In this document: one piece after another, positions 1 through 6,719 of the stretch
Layout: each line of letters starts with the position of its first letter
Position numbering within the stretch: position 1 is the stretch's first letter
Assembly (NCBI GenBank): GCA_934338765.1
Contig: CAKRHL010000090.1
Coordinates: 1-8,009 of the forward strand
Origin: an uncultured Lachnospiraceae bacterium
Lineage (GTDB): Bacteria; Bacillota; Clostridia; Lachnospirales; Lachnospiraceae
Direction of reading: 5' to 3'
Length of the DNA: 8,009 nt
Translations under genes and position numbers: made by a program
Notes under the pieces: generated by a model
What the model saw: only the letters and a program-made list of their open reading frames with translations
The model's database searches: none
What the model was told of the DNA's origin: nothing

Positions 1-1329
1 TTTCATCGCAGCACCCTTTGTTATATTCTTGGATAAACTCTTTTTTTCTACCTTATCTTCCTCTGTCTGATATACATTGAGATAACCCTGAAATACTACC
101 TTGGAGGAAGCCGCGGTAAAACGATATTTATCCGTATCAATCTTTACAGATGTGGTTTCGTACTTTGCTGCTGCCATCTGGCTTGCCATAAATCGTTTCC
201 ATATCAGCTGATACAGACGGAACTGGTCTCTGTTTAAGGATTCCTTCACCTGAGCCGGTGTCAGATCAATATAAGAAGGGCGGATTGCCTCATGGGCATC
301 CTGAATCTTTTTGCCGGATTTTTTCTCTGCCGTCCCCTCTGCCAGAGCATCCTGTCCGTAATTCTCCGTAATAAACTCCTTTGCGGCAGCCTTGGCCTCT
401 TCACTGATACGGGTGGAATCCGTACGAAGATATGTGATCAGACCGATCGTTCCCCTGCCCTTTACAGACACTCCCTCATAAAGCCCCTGTGCGATACGCA
501 TAGTTTTCTGTGTGGAAAAATTCAGTGTCTTAGCCGCCTCCTGCTGCAATGTACTTGTAGTAAACGGCTGTGGAGCCTTTTTGGATCTCTGTGATTTTTT
601 CACATCCTCCACATGAAAATCAGACTTTTTCAGGGAGGCAATGATCTCATCCATCTCTTTCTCTGACTCGACAGTCATTTTCTTGGAGTGGGTACCATAA
701 AACTCCGCATTTAACGGCTTCTTCTCACCATCCATATAAAAATCAGCATTTAATGTCCAATACTCTTTGGAAATAAACGCATTGATCTCTGCGTCTCTGT
801 CAGAAATGATCCGCAGCGCCACTGACTGTACACGTCCGGCACTTAAACCTCTCTTTACCTTTGCCCACAAAACCGGGCTGATCTTATAACCTACCAGACG
901 ATCCAGCACACGTCTCGCCTGCTGGGCATCCACCAGATTGGTATCAATGGGTCTGGCCTGCTTGATTGCCTGCTTGACCGCATTTTTGGTGATCTCGTTA
1001 AATGTGATACGGCTTGTGTTTTTATTTTCCAGCTTCAATGCTGTCATCAAATGCCATGAAATTGCTTCCCCCTCACGGTCCGGGTCAGTTGCGAGATATA
1101 TTTTATCTGCCTTTTTTACTTCTTTCCGAAGCTTGGCAAGTAACTCTCCTTTTCCCCGGATGGTAATATACTTTGGCTCAAAATCATTATCCACATCAAT
1201 TCCAAGCTGACTCTTTGGCAAATCTCTGACATGTCCATTCGACGCAATGACCTCATATGAACTTCCAAGAAATTTTTTAATCGTTGTCGCCTTTGATGGT
1301 GACTCGACAATCACAAGATTTTTTGCCAT
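1..1329 (-). CDS. topA: DNA topoisomerase I (type IA), 3' end beyond the left edge
   Basis: Relaxes negative supercoils by passing one strand through a transient single-strand break held by a tyrosine-DNA bond. The first 443 residues are present. The Toprim domain (about residues 1-130) shows VESPSKA with Glu9 and TDPDREGEAI with Asp82, Asp84 and Glu86, the acidic metal-binding set. The motifs VDAQQARRVLDRLVGY and PFTTSTLQQEA follow. The active-site motif is GLITYLRTDST, with Tyr300 as the expected catalytic residue. Members are usually near 690 residues, so the last third, including the C-terminal zinc-finger repeats, lies off the window. The ATG is fixed by an in-frame TAG two codons upstream. 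An AAAGGATGG sequence lies about 10 nt before it. The gene follows dprA by 49 nt with no terminator between, so the two are probably co-transcribed; dprA (smf) and topA are also adjacent in Bacillus subtilis. The frame is intact throughout. Confidence 0.97.
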   Translation of the reverse strand, partial: MAKNLVIVESPSKATTIKKFLGSSYEVIASNGHVRDLPKSQLGIDVDNDFEPKYITIRGKGELLAKLRKEVKKADKIYLATDPDREGEAISWHLMTALKLENKNTSRITFNEITKNAVKQAIKQARPIDTNLVDAQQARRVLDRLVGYKISPVLWAKVKRGLSAGRVQSVALRIISDRDAEINAFISKEYWTLNADFYMDGEKKPLNAEFYGTHSKKMTVESEKEMDEIIASLKKSDFHVEDVKKSQRSKKAPQPFTTSTLQQEAAKTLNFSTQKTMRIAQGLYEGVSVKGRGTIGLITYLRTDSTRISEEAKAAAKEFITENYGQDALAEGTAEKKSGKKIQDAHEAIRPSYIDLTPAQVKESLNRDQFRLYQLIWKRFMASQMAAAKYETTSVKIDTDKYRFTAASSKVVFQGYLNVYQTEEDKVEKKSLSKNITKGAAMK

Positions 1330-1378
1330 TTCCTACATACCATCCTTTCACACTGTAGAATCCTCTTCGCTCTGACAT

Positions 1379-2473
1379 CTACAGCACTATTGCATAATAC
1401 TGGTTTCCGATCTGCTTTACCACACCTTTTAACTCCATGGAAAGCAGCACTTCCATAATCCTCTGTACAGGCTGGCCTGACATCCGGACAAGCTCCGATA
1501 TATGAATCGGCTCTAAACCTAAATAAGAATACACTATTTTTTCGGACGTTTCAAGCATAACCTCACATTTTTTCTTCCGCACCGACACATCTTCATCCAT
1601 AAATATTCCTAATCCGTCAAGAATATCCCGTGTTTTTACAACAAGTGCCGCACCGTTTTGTATCAGATGATTGCTCCCCTGATAGCAGGGATCATAAATG
1701 TCTCCCGGCACCACAAATACTTCTTTTCCCTGGTCCAGCCCCAGCTCTGCGGTAATAAGGGAACCACTTTTGGCTCCCGCCTCGATCACCAGGATTCCAT
1801 CCGACAGACCACTGATGATCCGGTTTCTCATGGGAAAATTGGCCGGATGTGGCGGCATCCCCGGACAAAACTCAGAAATAACACCTCCATGTTGTTGCAT
1901 CATCATATAGCTTTCAATATGCTCTCCGGGATAGCACCTGTCAACTCCACACCCCAGAACACCGTATGTCTTCCCCCCTGCCACTGTCAGAACACCTTTT
2001 TGTGCCGTGACATCGATCCCCCTTGCCAGACCGCTTACCACCGCAATCCCATTTTCTGCCAGTTCCCTGCCAAATCTACGCGCCGTTTCCAGCCCTGCAT
2101 GGCTTGCATTTCTCGCTCCCACGACCGCAACAGCCGGAATGCGTCCGTCCGGAAGACTTCCTTTATAAAACAACACATAGGGAGGATCTGCAATATTTCT
2201 TAACCTCCCGGGATAGTCCTCATGTGCCAGACAAGTAAAGGAAATCCCTTTCCTGACAAGTTCCTCCCACAGTCTTTTGATCCGGTCCGGATTTCTGGAT
2301 GCCATCAACGCATCGATATCCCTTGGACGAAGGGAAGATATCTCCTCCAGCTGCCCTCTCTGCGCCCGGTATATTTCCTCCGGTGTCTCAAACTTTTCCA
2401 GCATGGCTTTGATCTTCCGGCATCCGATCCCCCGGATACAGGAGAGCCACAGTTCATACATAAGCATATTCAT
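1379..2473 (-). CDS. dprA: DNA processing protein DprA/Smf
   Basis: Cytoplasmic single-stranded-DNA-binding protein that loads RecA on incoming DNA during natural transformation. It is widespread, including in bacteria not known to be transformable. The 364 residues show an N-terminal helix-hairpin-helix/SAM-like region (about 6-60). A Rossmann-type DprA core follows (about 80-290), with VGARNASHAG (118-127), SGLARGID (147-154), GVLGCGVDRCYP (171-182), FPMRNRIISGLS (213-224), EAGAKSGSLITA (231-242) and VVPGD (254-258). A C-terminal winged-helix domain spans about 305-362. The length is normal for the three-domain form. Residue 158 is Gln where many members have His (see findings). The ATG overlaps the comM stop codon in ATGA and follows a GAGGGGGG ribosome site by about 6 nt, so this start is preferred over Met3 or Met5. 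Translation is probably coupled to comM. topA follows in the same operon. Confidence 0.96.
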   Translation of the reverse strand: MNMLMYELWLSCIRGIGCRKIKAMLEKFETPEEIYRAQRGQLEEISSLRPRDIDALMASRNPDRIKRLWEELVRKGISFTCLAHEDYPGRLRNIADPPYVLFYKGSLPDGRIPAVAVVGARNASHAGLETARRFGRELAENGIAVVSGLARGIDVTAQKGVLTVAGGKTYGVLGCGVDRCYPGEHIESYMMMQQHGGVISEFCPGMPPHPANFPMRNRIISGLSDGILVIEAGAKSGSLITAELGLDQGKEVFVVPGDIYDPCYQGSNHLIQNGAALVVKTRDILDGLGIFMDEDVSVRKKKCEVMLETSEKIVYSYLGLEPIHISELVRMSGQPVQRIMEVLLSMELKGVVKQIGNQYYAIVL

Positions 2474-4020
2474 GAACGTCCCCCCTCTCCCCAGTAACGC
2501 CTGTCAATAGATCGATAAAATACTGCTTCGGAAATATGCTCCTTTTCAATCCTGTCGCTACCCGCAAGATCTGCAATGGTCTGTCCAACCTTTAAAATCT
2601 TATGATATGCCCTGGCACTAAATTCCATTTTCTGAAAGATATACTTCATATAATCCGCCGCTTCCCCGGATGTCACACAGTACTCCTTTATCTTTTGAGG
2701 CGTCAGGTCACAGTTATGGCAGAAAGCTTCCCCTTCATATCTCTTCCATTGCAGCTGCTGTGCCTTTTCCACCCTCTGACGTATCATCGCAGAAGAATCT
2801 GGTTCCTTCACTGTATCACTCTCCAGATGATGATACGCAAGAGGCATTGTTTCCGTACAGATATCGATCCGGTCCAGTAACGGTCTGCTGATCCTTCCCA
2901 GATATTGCCTGACCTGTCCCGGAGTGCAATTGCATTTCTTACGGTCCGGATACCATCCACAGCGGCACGGGTTCATAGCCGCCATTAAAAGAGTATGTGC
3001 CGGATAACGACAGCTGCCTCGCAGTCTTGATACATGAACCCAGCCCTCCTCCAGCGGCTGCCGCAATACCTCCAGTGTATTCCGTTCAAACTCTGGCAGC
3101 TCATCGAGAAACAATACACCACCTGAGGCCAGACTGATCTCTCCCGGTTTTGGATATGTTCCTCCACCGATCAGGGCTCTCTGGGTTGCCGTATGATGCG
3201 GAGAACGAAACGGCCGCTTTGTTACCAGAGGCGTCTCATCCGACAACAGTCCGGCAACACTGTATATCTGCGATATCTCCATCTGTTCTTCAAAGGTCAT
3301 TGCCGGCAAAATTCCACTCATCCTGCCGGCGATCATAGACTTACCTGATCCCGGCGGACCGATCAGCAATAGATTGTGCATCCCCGCTGCCGCTACCTCT
3401 GCTGCCCTTCTCGCCGTTTCCTGTCCCAGCACCTCCTTAAAATCCAAGGCTTCCCGGCTCTCCTCCGTCATTTTCTCCCGATCGGAAGGCTTATATACAA
3501 ACGGATCCATACTGCCCTCCAGTACCGTTACAGCCTGTCTGAGACTCCGGACTCCGATCACCTTCATCTGTCGCACCACAGAAGCTTCCTCCTGATTGTC
3601 CTGTGATAATACACAATATTTTATCCCCTGCTCTAATGCAGCATAAACCATAGGAAGAACGCCGTTCACAGGGCGCACTTCCCCCTCCAGGCTCAACTCT
3701 CCGATAAACAATATGTCACTAAAATCCTGTCTGGAAATATAACCATACGCAGATAATACCGCAACAGCGATCGCCAGATCGTATCCGGTGCCATCCTTGC
3801 GAATATCTGCCGGTGAAAGATTGACTGTCACTCTCCTTGGTGGAAAACGAAATCCCGTATTCTGCAGCGCAATACGCACCCGCTCCCTGGCTTCCTTCGT
3901 CTCACCTGAGAGATCGCCAACTAAAGAAAATACAGGCAGTCCATCTGATATGTCTGCCTCAATCTGAACCATGTGACCTTCAATGCCCTGAATGGCCACA
4001 CAAAATGTCTTACTATACAT
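2470..4020 (-). CDS. comM: YifB/ComM family Mg-chelatase-like AAA+ ATPase
   Basis: ComM is a ring-forming AAA+ helicase that promotes branch migration of recombination intermediates during transformation in Gram-negative bacteria. The Firmicute YifB-type relatives are presumed similar. The 516-residue protein has an N-terminal Lon-protease-like/S5-fold domain without protease function (about 1-175). The AAA+ core has Walker A GPPGSGKS (221-228) and Walker B VLFLDE (302-307). The family signature RPFRSPHHTAT (269-279) and the sensor/arginine-finger region SRPLLDRID (378-386) are present. A four-cysteine cluster (Cys352, 354, 363, 365) looks able to bind zinc. The C-terminal Mg-chelatase domain follows (about 415-512). 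A longer reading frame extends 38 codons upstream, but the chosen ATG has AAAGGAG 5 nt before it and gives the usual family length and the MYSKTF start. It is the first gene of the comM-dprA-topA operon, after the nrdR terminator. Confidence 0.95.
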   Translation of the reverse strand: MYSKTFCVAIQGIEGHMVQIEADISDGLPVFSLVGDLSGETKEARERVRIALQNTGFRFPPRRVTVNLSPADIRKDGTGYDLAIAVAVLSAYGYISRQDFSDILFIGELSLEGEVRPVNGVLPMVYAALEQGIKYCVLSQDNQEEASVVRQMKVIGVRSLRQAVTVLEGSMDPFVYKPSDREKMTEESREALDFKEVLGQETARRAAEVAAAGMHNLLLIGPPGSGKSMIAGRMSGILPAMTFEEQMEISQIYSVAGLLSDETPLVTKRPFRSPHHTATQRALIGGGTYPKPGEISLASGGVLFLDELPEFERNTLEVLRQPLEEGWVHVSRLRGSCRYPAHTLLMAAMNPCRCGWYPDRKKCNCTPGQVRQYLGRISRPLLDRIDICTETMPLAYHHLESDTVKEPDSSAMIRQRVEKAQQLQWKRYEGEAFCHNCDLTPQKIKEYCVTSGEAADYMKYIFQKMEFSARAYHKILKVGQTIADLAGSDRIEKEHISEAVFYRSIDRRYWGEGGRS

Positions 4021-4028
4021 ATTGACTC

Positions 4029-4047
4029 CTTTCGCCTGCAGCAAAAG
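4029..4047 (-). promoter_or_regulatory. Possible hairpin holding part of the comM ribosome site
   Basis: In minus-strand RNA, CUUUUGC and GCGAAAG can pair over 7 positions (one G-U) around a UGCAG loop. The 3' arm contains the AAAG of the AAAGGAG ribosome site of comM, so the structure could lower initiation. It is short and may be chance. Confidence 0.3.
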
Positions 4048-4061
4048 AAGCTTCCCCTCAA

Positions 4062-4091
4062 TATATACTTTACCCCCGCAATATAAGTAAA
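4062..4091 (-). promoter_or_regulatory. Candidate promoter of the comM-dprA-topA operon
   Basis: On the minus strand TTTACT (4091-4086) and TATATA (4067-4062) are 18 bp apart. The -35 matches the sigma-A consensus TTGACA at only 4 of 6 positions and lies inside the inverted repeat at 4078-4103. The leader would be about 35 nt. The AT-rich -10 can be read in two registers, so the exact position is uncertain. Confidence 0.45.
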
Positions 4092-4103
4092 CTCTTATAT
4101 TGC
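4078..4103. repeat. Perfect 10-bp inverted repeat upstream of comM
   Basis: GCAATATAAG, six bases, then CTTATATTGC: every arm position pairs. It starts directly after the nrdR terminator and covers the candidate -35 of the comM promoter. G residues rather than T follow it on the minus strand, so it is not a second terminator. Its symmetry and position suit an operator for a dimeric regulator. Confidence 0.6.
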
Positions 4104-4153
4104 AAAACAGGCAGATCCTGCAACAAACTGTCATAAGATCTGCCTGCTGTTTT
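4104..4153 (-). terminator. Intrinsic terminator after nrdR
   Basis: The minus strand has a perfect 10-bp stem, CAGGCAGATC with GATCTGCCTG (4146-4137 with 4117-4108), around a 19-nt loop, then TTTTGC. The flanks AAAACAG and CTGTTTT add a slipped extension of the stem. The T run is short (four), so termination may be partial. It may also work on the plus strand. It begins about 40 nt past the nrdR stop and separates nrdR from the comM operon. Confidence 0.7.
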
Positions 4154-4192
4154 CAGCATTATAACACTGGTATTTCAAAAAAACAATGCCTA

Positions 4193-4645
4193 TTATTTAT
4201 TCAGCATCTTTTTAATCTCATCCATGAAGATACCGACATCCTTAAACTCCCGATATACAGAAGCAAACCTCACATATGCAACAGGATCCAGCTTTTCCAG
4301 ATGATCCATGACCAGCTCACCGATATAGCTGCTGGGAATCTCCCGCTTTTCCTGATTGAAGATCTCGGCCTCCACCTGATCTACCAGCGCATTCATCTGG
4401 TCAATGGAAACAGCCCGCTTATGGCAGGAACGAAATACACCACTCTCAATCTTGGTCCTGTCATAGCTTTCTCTGCTCTGATCCTTTTTGATAACAACTA
4501 ACGGAATCGCCTCGACCTTCTCATATGTTGTAAAACGCTTTCCGCACTGATCACACTGTCTCCTGCGTCGGATCGATGAATTATCATCTGCCGGTCTGGA
4601 ATCGATCACTCTTGTATCGTCCTCCCCACAATACGGACATTTCAT
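4193..4645 (-). CDS. nrdR: Transcriptional repressor NrdR
   Basis: Nucleotide-sensing repressor of ribonucleotide reductase operons. It binds NrdR boxes upstream of nrd genes and changes oligomeric state with ATP/dATP. The 150 residues match the family length. The N-terminal zinc ribbon has Cys3, Cys6, Cys31 and Cys34 (CPYC and CDQC), with DSRPADDNSSIRRRRQC between the pairs and KRFTTYE after. An ATP-cone domain spans about 49-139, with VVIKKD, SRESYDRTKI and the closing VAYVRFASVYREF. A frame five codons longer exists, but the conserved MKCPYC start has GGAGGT 7 nt upstream, which decides the start. The gene has its own vegetative-type promoter after ylmC and ends about 40 nt before an intrinsic terminator. 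Linkage to the sigE-sigG-ylmC cluster is common in clostridia, but no NrdR target gene is in the window. Confidence 0.97.
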   Translation of the reverse strand: MKCPYCGEDDTRVIDSRPADDNSSIRRRRQCDQCGKRFTTYEKVEAIPLVVIKKDQSRESYDRTKIESGVFRSCHKRAVSIDQMNALVDQVEAEIFNQEKREIPSSYIGELVMDHLEKLDPVAYVRFASVYREFKDVGIFMDEIKKMLNK

Positions 4646-4677
4646 GCCATTTACCTCCATCTTTTGTTCTTAGCAAC

Positions 4678-4706
4678 ATTATCGTTCAAACAAACAAAAA
4701 ATGCAA
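4678..4706 (-). promoter_or_regulatory. Vegetative (sigma-A type) promoter of nrdR
   Basis: On the minus strand the -35 TTGCAT (4706-4701) and the -10 GATAAT (4683-4678) are 17 bp apart across a T-rich spacer. It lies in the 71-nt gap between ylmC and nrdR, about 33 nt before the nrdR ATG. It would give nrdR expression in growing cells independent of the sporulation genes upstream. No NrdR-box-like palindrome is seen over it. Confidence 0.65.
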
Positions 4707-4716
4707 GCAGATATTT

Positions 4717-4983
4717 TTACTCATCCCACTGACACTTTTGCAGACATCTTTCCCTTTCGACCTCCACAAGGATCACATCCGTTCCGATCCGCTGTATCTG
4801 TTCGTAAGGAATAATATATTCATGATCTCGTCCGAGTATCCCAAGTACTTTACATGGACCGGGAATGATCAGATTGCAGATCCGACCTGTTTTTACTTCG
4901 AAGTCTACATCACAGACATTTCCCAGCCTTTCCCCATCACAGATATTGATCACTTCCTTTTCCCGAAGCTCCGACATCCGCAT
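4717..4983 (-). CDS. ylmC: YlmC/YmxH family sporulation protein (PRC-barrel)
   Basis: Small protein of the YlmC/YmxH sporulation family; its molecular role is unknown. The 88 residues are a single PRC-barrel: MRMSELREKEVIN at the start, the hallmark GERLGNVCDVDFE (about 17-29), TGRICNLIIPG, and the closing IPYEQIQRIGTDVILVE (about 58-74). Three upstream start codons are possible in frame: a TTG at 5001, an ATG at 4995 and the chosen ATG at 4983. Only the chosen one has a good ribosome site (GAGGG, 5 nt upstream), and it matches family N-termini. The gene lies downstream of sigG, as ylmC does in Bacillus subtilis. A sigma-F/G-like promoter in the gap suggests forespore expression. No terminator is visible between sigG and ylmC, so read-through is also possible. 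It has no membrane segment or signal peptide, so it is predicted to be cytoplasmic. Confidence 0.9.
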   Translation of the reverse strand: MRMSELREKEVINICDGERLGNVCDVDFEVKTGRICNLIIPGPCKVLGILGRDHEYIIPYEQIQRIGTDVILVEVERERCLQKCQWDE

Positions 4984-5046
4984 AAAATCCCTCATTTCCA
5001 ATTATACTTTCGGTTTCTGCAATATACCTGCAAACACGTTCTTTAC

Positions 5047-5074
5047 ATTTTATGCCGCAAAACCGATAATATAC
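5047..5074 (-). promoter_or_regulatory. Candidate sigma-F/sigma-G promoter for ylmC
   Basis: On the minus strand GTATA (5074-5070) and CATAAAAT (5054-5047) are separated by exactly 15 bp. The forespore sigma factors recognise a -35 of the GNATA kind and, for sigma-G, a -10 beginning CATA with this spacing. It lies 15 nt after the sigG stop and about 60 nt before the ylmC start. Predicted start of transcription is near 5041. Confidence 0.5.
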
Positions 5075-5089
5075 GGAATTCATCCGATG

Positions 5090-5866
5090 CTATGCAAGAT
5101 AATTTTTCATGGAATGAAGTGCTCTTTTTTCCAAACGGCTTACCTGTGCCTGGGAAATCTGTATCTCCTGCGCTACCTCCATCTGGGTCTTTCCTTCAAA
5201 ATATCTCAGCTCAATGATCCTATGCTCTCTCTGGCTCAAGCGGTCTATCGCTGCTTTTAATGATATCTGCTCAACCCACTTCTCCTCTTTATTCTTTTTA
5301 TCACTGATCTGATCCATAATATAAAGATTATCGCCACTCTCTGCATAAACAGGCTCATACAGGGATACCGGACTCTGGATCGCATCCAGCGCAAACACGA
5401 TCTCCTGCGCCGGGATCTCCAGCTTTTTCGCAAGCTCCTCCACCGTAGGCTCCTTATCGGAATCTTTCATAAGAGATTCTTTCATATAAATAGCCTTATA
5501 TGCAGTATCCCTTATGGAACGGCTGACGCGAATGCTGTTATTGTCCCGAAGATATCTTCTCACCTCCCCAATGATCATAGGAACAGCGTATGTGCTGAAT
5601 TTCACATTTAATGTGGTATCAAAATTATCAATGGCTTTCATAAGACCAATGCAGCCGATCTGAAACAGATCATCGACATTTTCATTCGTCCCTGAAAAAC
5701 GCTGGATGATACTCAATACCAGTCTCAGATTTCCCTTGATAAACGTATCTCTTGCTTCTTTATCTCCCTTTTTTATCTTTTCAAATAATTCTGTTTTTTC
5801 CTCGTTCGTCAATAATGGTAACTGGGACGTATTTACCCCGCAAATCTCTACTTTATACATTGCCAT
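5090..5866 (-). CDS. sigG: RNA polymerase sporulation sigma factor sigma-G
   Basis: Late forespore-specific sigma factor that directs RNA polymerase to genes for small acid-soluble proteins, germination receptors and forespore maturation. The 258-residue protein carries the sigma-G N-terminal signature KVEICGVNTSQLPLL (5-19). Region 2 (about 36-108) has NLRLVLSIIQRF, VDDLFQIGCIGLMKAIDNFD and FSTYAVPMIIGEVRRYLRDN. Region 3 follows (about 115-185), with IRVSRSIRD. Region 4 (about 205-255) has the helix-turn-helix GKTQMEVAQEIQISQAQVSRLEKRAL. The ATG at 5866 is chosen because GGAG lies 7 nt upstream. The next in-frame ATG (5860) would sit 13 nt away, and the more upstream one (5905) lacks the family start. 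Residue 44 is Lys where the Bacillus protein has Asn45. The gap to sigE is 106 nt with two palindromes and no clear terminator. The best sigma-G-like sequence there (GAATC, 15 nt, CATAGCC) is weak. Confidence 0.97.
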   Translation of the reverse strand: MAMYKVEICGVNTSQLPLLTNEEKTELFEKIKKGDKEARDTFIKGNLRLVLSIIQRFSGTNENVDDLFQIGCIGLMKAIDNFDTTLNVKFSTYAVPMIIGEVRRYLRDNNSIRVSRSIRDTAYKAIYMKESLMKDSDKEPTVEELAKKLEIPAQEIVFALDAIQSPVSLYEPVYAESGDNLYIMDQISDKKNKEEKWVEQISLKAAIDRLSQREHRIIELRYFEGKTQMEVAQEIQISQAQVSRLEKRALHSMKNYLA

Positions 5867-5885
5867 GAGCGTTCTCCATTCTGCG

Positions 5886-5898
5886 ATAGAATTTCTAT
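5886..5898. repeat. 13-bp palindrome just upstream of the sigG ribosome site
   Basis: ATAGAATTTCTAT consists of perfect 6-bp arms around a single T. It lies about 20 nt before the sigG ATG and next to, but not over, its GGAG ribosome site. As RNA it would need to open its centre to form a loop, so a protein-binding site is as likely as a hairpin. No function can be assigned. Confidence 0.4.
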
Positions 5899-5921
5899 GC
5901 AGCATACACTGCCGTGAGACA

Positions 5922-5939
5922 CCGGTATGATCACACCGG
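5922..5939. repeat. 18-bp near-perfect palindrome between sigE and sigG
   Basis: CCGGTATGATCACACCGG pairs at 8 of 9 positions with no spacer; the single mismatch would be a G-U pair in minus-strand RNA. It lies 34 nt after the sigE stop and 56 nt before the sigG start. It has no following T run, so it is not a standard terminator. It could be an operator or an RNA hairpin in read-through transcripts from spoIIG. Confidence 0.55.
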
Positions 5940-5972
5940 CTATGTAAAGTAGGATTTGCGATTCCTTTTATT

Positions 5973-6719
5973 TTATACCTGTTCCAGGCGCATGATTTCT
6001 TTTTTTAGCCGCTTCATAATTTTCTTTTCCAGCCTCGAAATATATGACTGGGAAATGCCCAGCAGATCAGCAACCTCTTTCTGCGTTCTCTCCGCTCCGT
6101 CCTTTGTATTAAGACCAAACCTGAGTTCAATGATCATCCGCTCCCGCTCTCCCAGCTTTTCCAGTGCCAGCCGGAGAAGCTTCCGGTCAACCTCCTCCTC
6201 AAGGTTCTTGGAAATGACATTTTCATCTGTTCCCAAAATATCCGAAAGCAGCAGCTCATTGCCATCCCAGTCCACATTTAGTGGTTCATCAATAGACACC
6301 TCCATCTTGACCTTATTATTTCTCCTCAGATACATTAATATCTCATACTCAATGCACCGGGAGGCATACGTTGCAAGCTTGATATTTTTTAACGGATTAA
6401 AGGTGTTGATCGCCTTAATAAGACCAATGGTCCCGATCGAGATCAGATCCTCTACGCCGATCCCGGTATTATCAAACTTTTTGGCAATATAAACCACCAG
6501 TCTGAGATTATGCTCGATCAAGCGGCTCCGGGCCTTTTGATCCTCCTCCGTGCCTAAAAGACCAAGTATCTGACTTTCCTCTTCCCTGCTGAATGGAGCC
6601 GGCAGGATCTCTGCTCCTCCGATATAATGGATCTCTCCCCCTTTTTTCGGGAAAAACCATCCCCGCAGCTCCGGCATGATACGAAGCTGAAATTTATTTG
6701 GCATGCTTATCTTTATCAT
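5973..6719 (-). CDS. sigE: RNA polymerase sporulation sigma factor sigma-E (pro-protein)
   Basis: First mother-cell-specific sigma factor of sporulation, made as inactive membrane-associated pro-sigma-E. The 248 residues begin with a basic, hydrophobic pro-sequence (Lys3, Lys9, Arg13, Arg19, Lys25, Lys26 and WFF at 21-23). EIHYIGG follows at 29-35, where Bacillus has EVYYIGG. By alignment, cleavage would fall between His31 and Tyr32. Region 2 (about 69-137) has [31 protein letters not shown] and [20 protein letters not shown]. Region 4 (about 188-243) has [15 protein letters not shown] and the helix-turn-helix [22 protein letters not shown]. The ATG follows AAAGGATG by about 7 nt. It lies 18 nt after spoIIGA, so protease and substrate are co-transcribed from the promoter ahead of spoIIGA. 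Processing by SpoIIGA confines its activity to the mother cell. Confidence 0.98.
   Translation of the reverse strand: MIKISMPNKFQLRIMPELRGWFFPKKGGEIHYIGGAEILPAPFSREEESQILGLLGTEEDQKARSRLIEHNLRLVVYIAKKFDNTGIGVEDLISIGTIGLIKAINTFNPLKNIKLATYASRCIEYEILMYLRRNNKVKMEVSIDEPLNVDWDGNELLLSDILGTDENVISKNLEEEVDRKLLRLALEKLGERERMIIELRFGLNTKDGAERTQKEVADLLGISQSYISRLEKKIMKRLKKEIMRLEQV

Noticed and set aside
1658..2203. A 181-codon plus-strand reading frame
   Set aside because: It lies wholly antisense within dprA, has no domain pattern or ribosome site, and overlaps other plus-strand shadow frames.
4078..4103. Inverted repeat as a second terminator after nrdR
   Set aside because: The minus strand continues with GCGGGGG rather than a T run, so intrinsic termination is unlikely.
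4021..4134. Extension of comM by 38 codons to an upstream start at 4134
   Set aside because: The extension runs through the nrdR terminator and the inverted repeat, and encodes Cys-rich sequence unlike the family. The ATG at 4020 has an ideal ribosome site.
4646..4716. NrdR box (autoregulation) in the nrdR promoter
   Set aside because: No ACACWATATATWGTGT-like palindrome is visible; only T-rich promoter sequence.
4576..5217. A 213-codon plus-strand reading frame crossing nrdR, ylmC and the end of sigG
   Set aside because: It is antisense to three well-identified genes, has no ribosome site or recognisable domain, and its composition (rich in His, Pro, Phe, Ser) is that of a reverse-complement shadow.
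5922..5939. Palindrome as a sigE terminator
   Set aside because: It is not followed by T residues on the minus strand, and the sigE-sigG pair is known to allow read-through in other spore formers.
5956..6492. A 178-codon plus-strand reading frame rich in Ser and Phe
   Set aside because: It is antisense to sigE. The Ser/Phe richness is the mirror of AGA/GAA codons on the coding strand.
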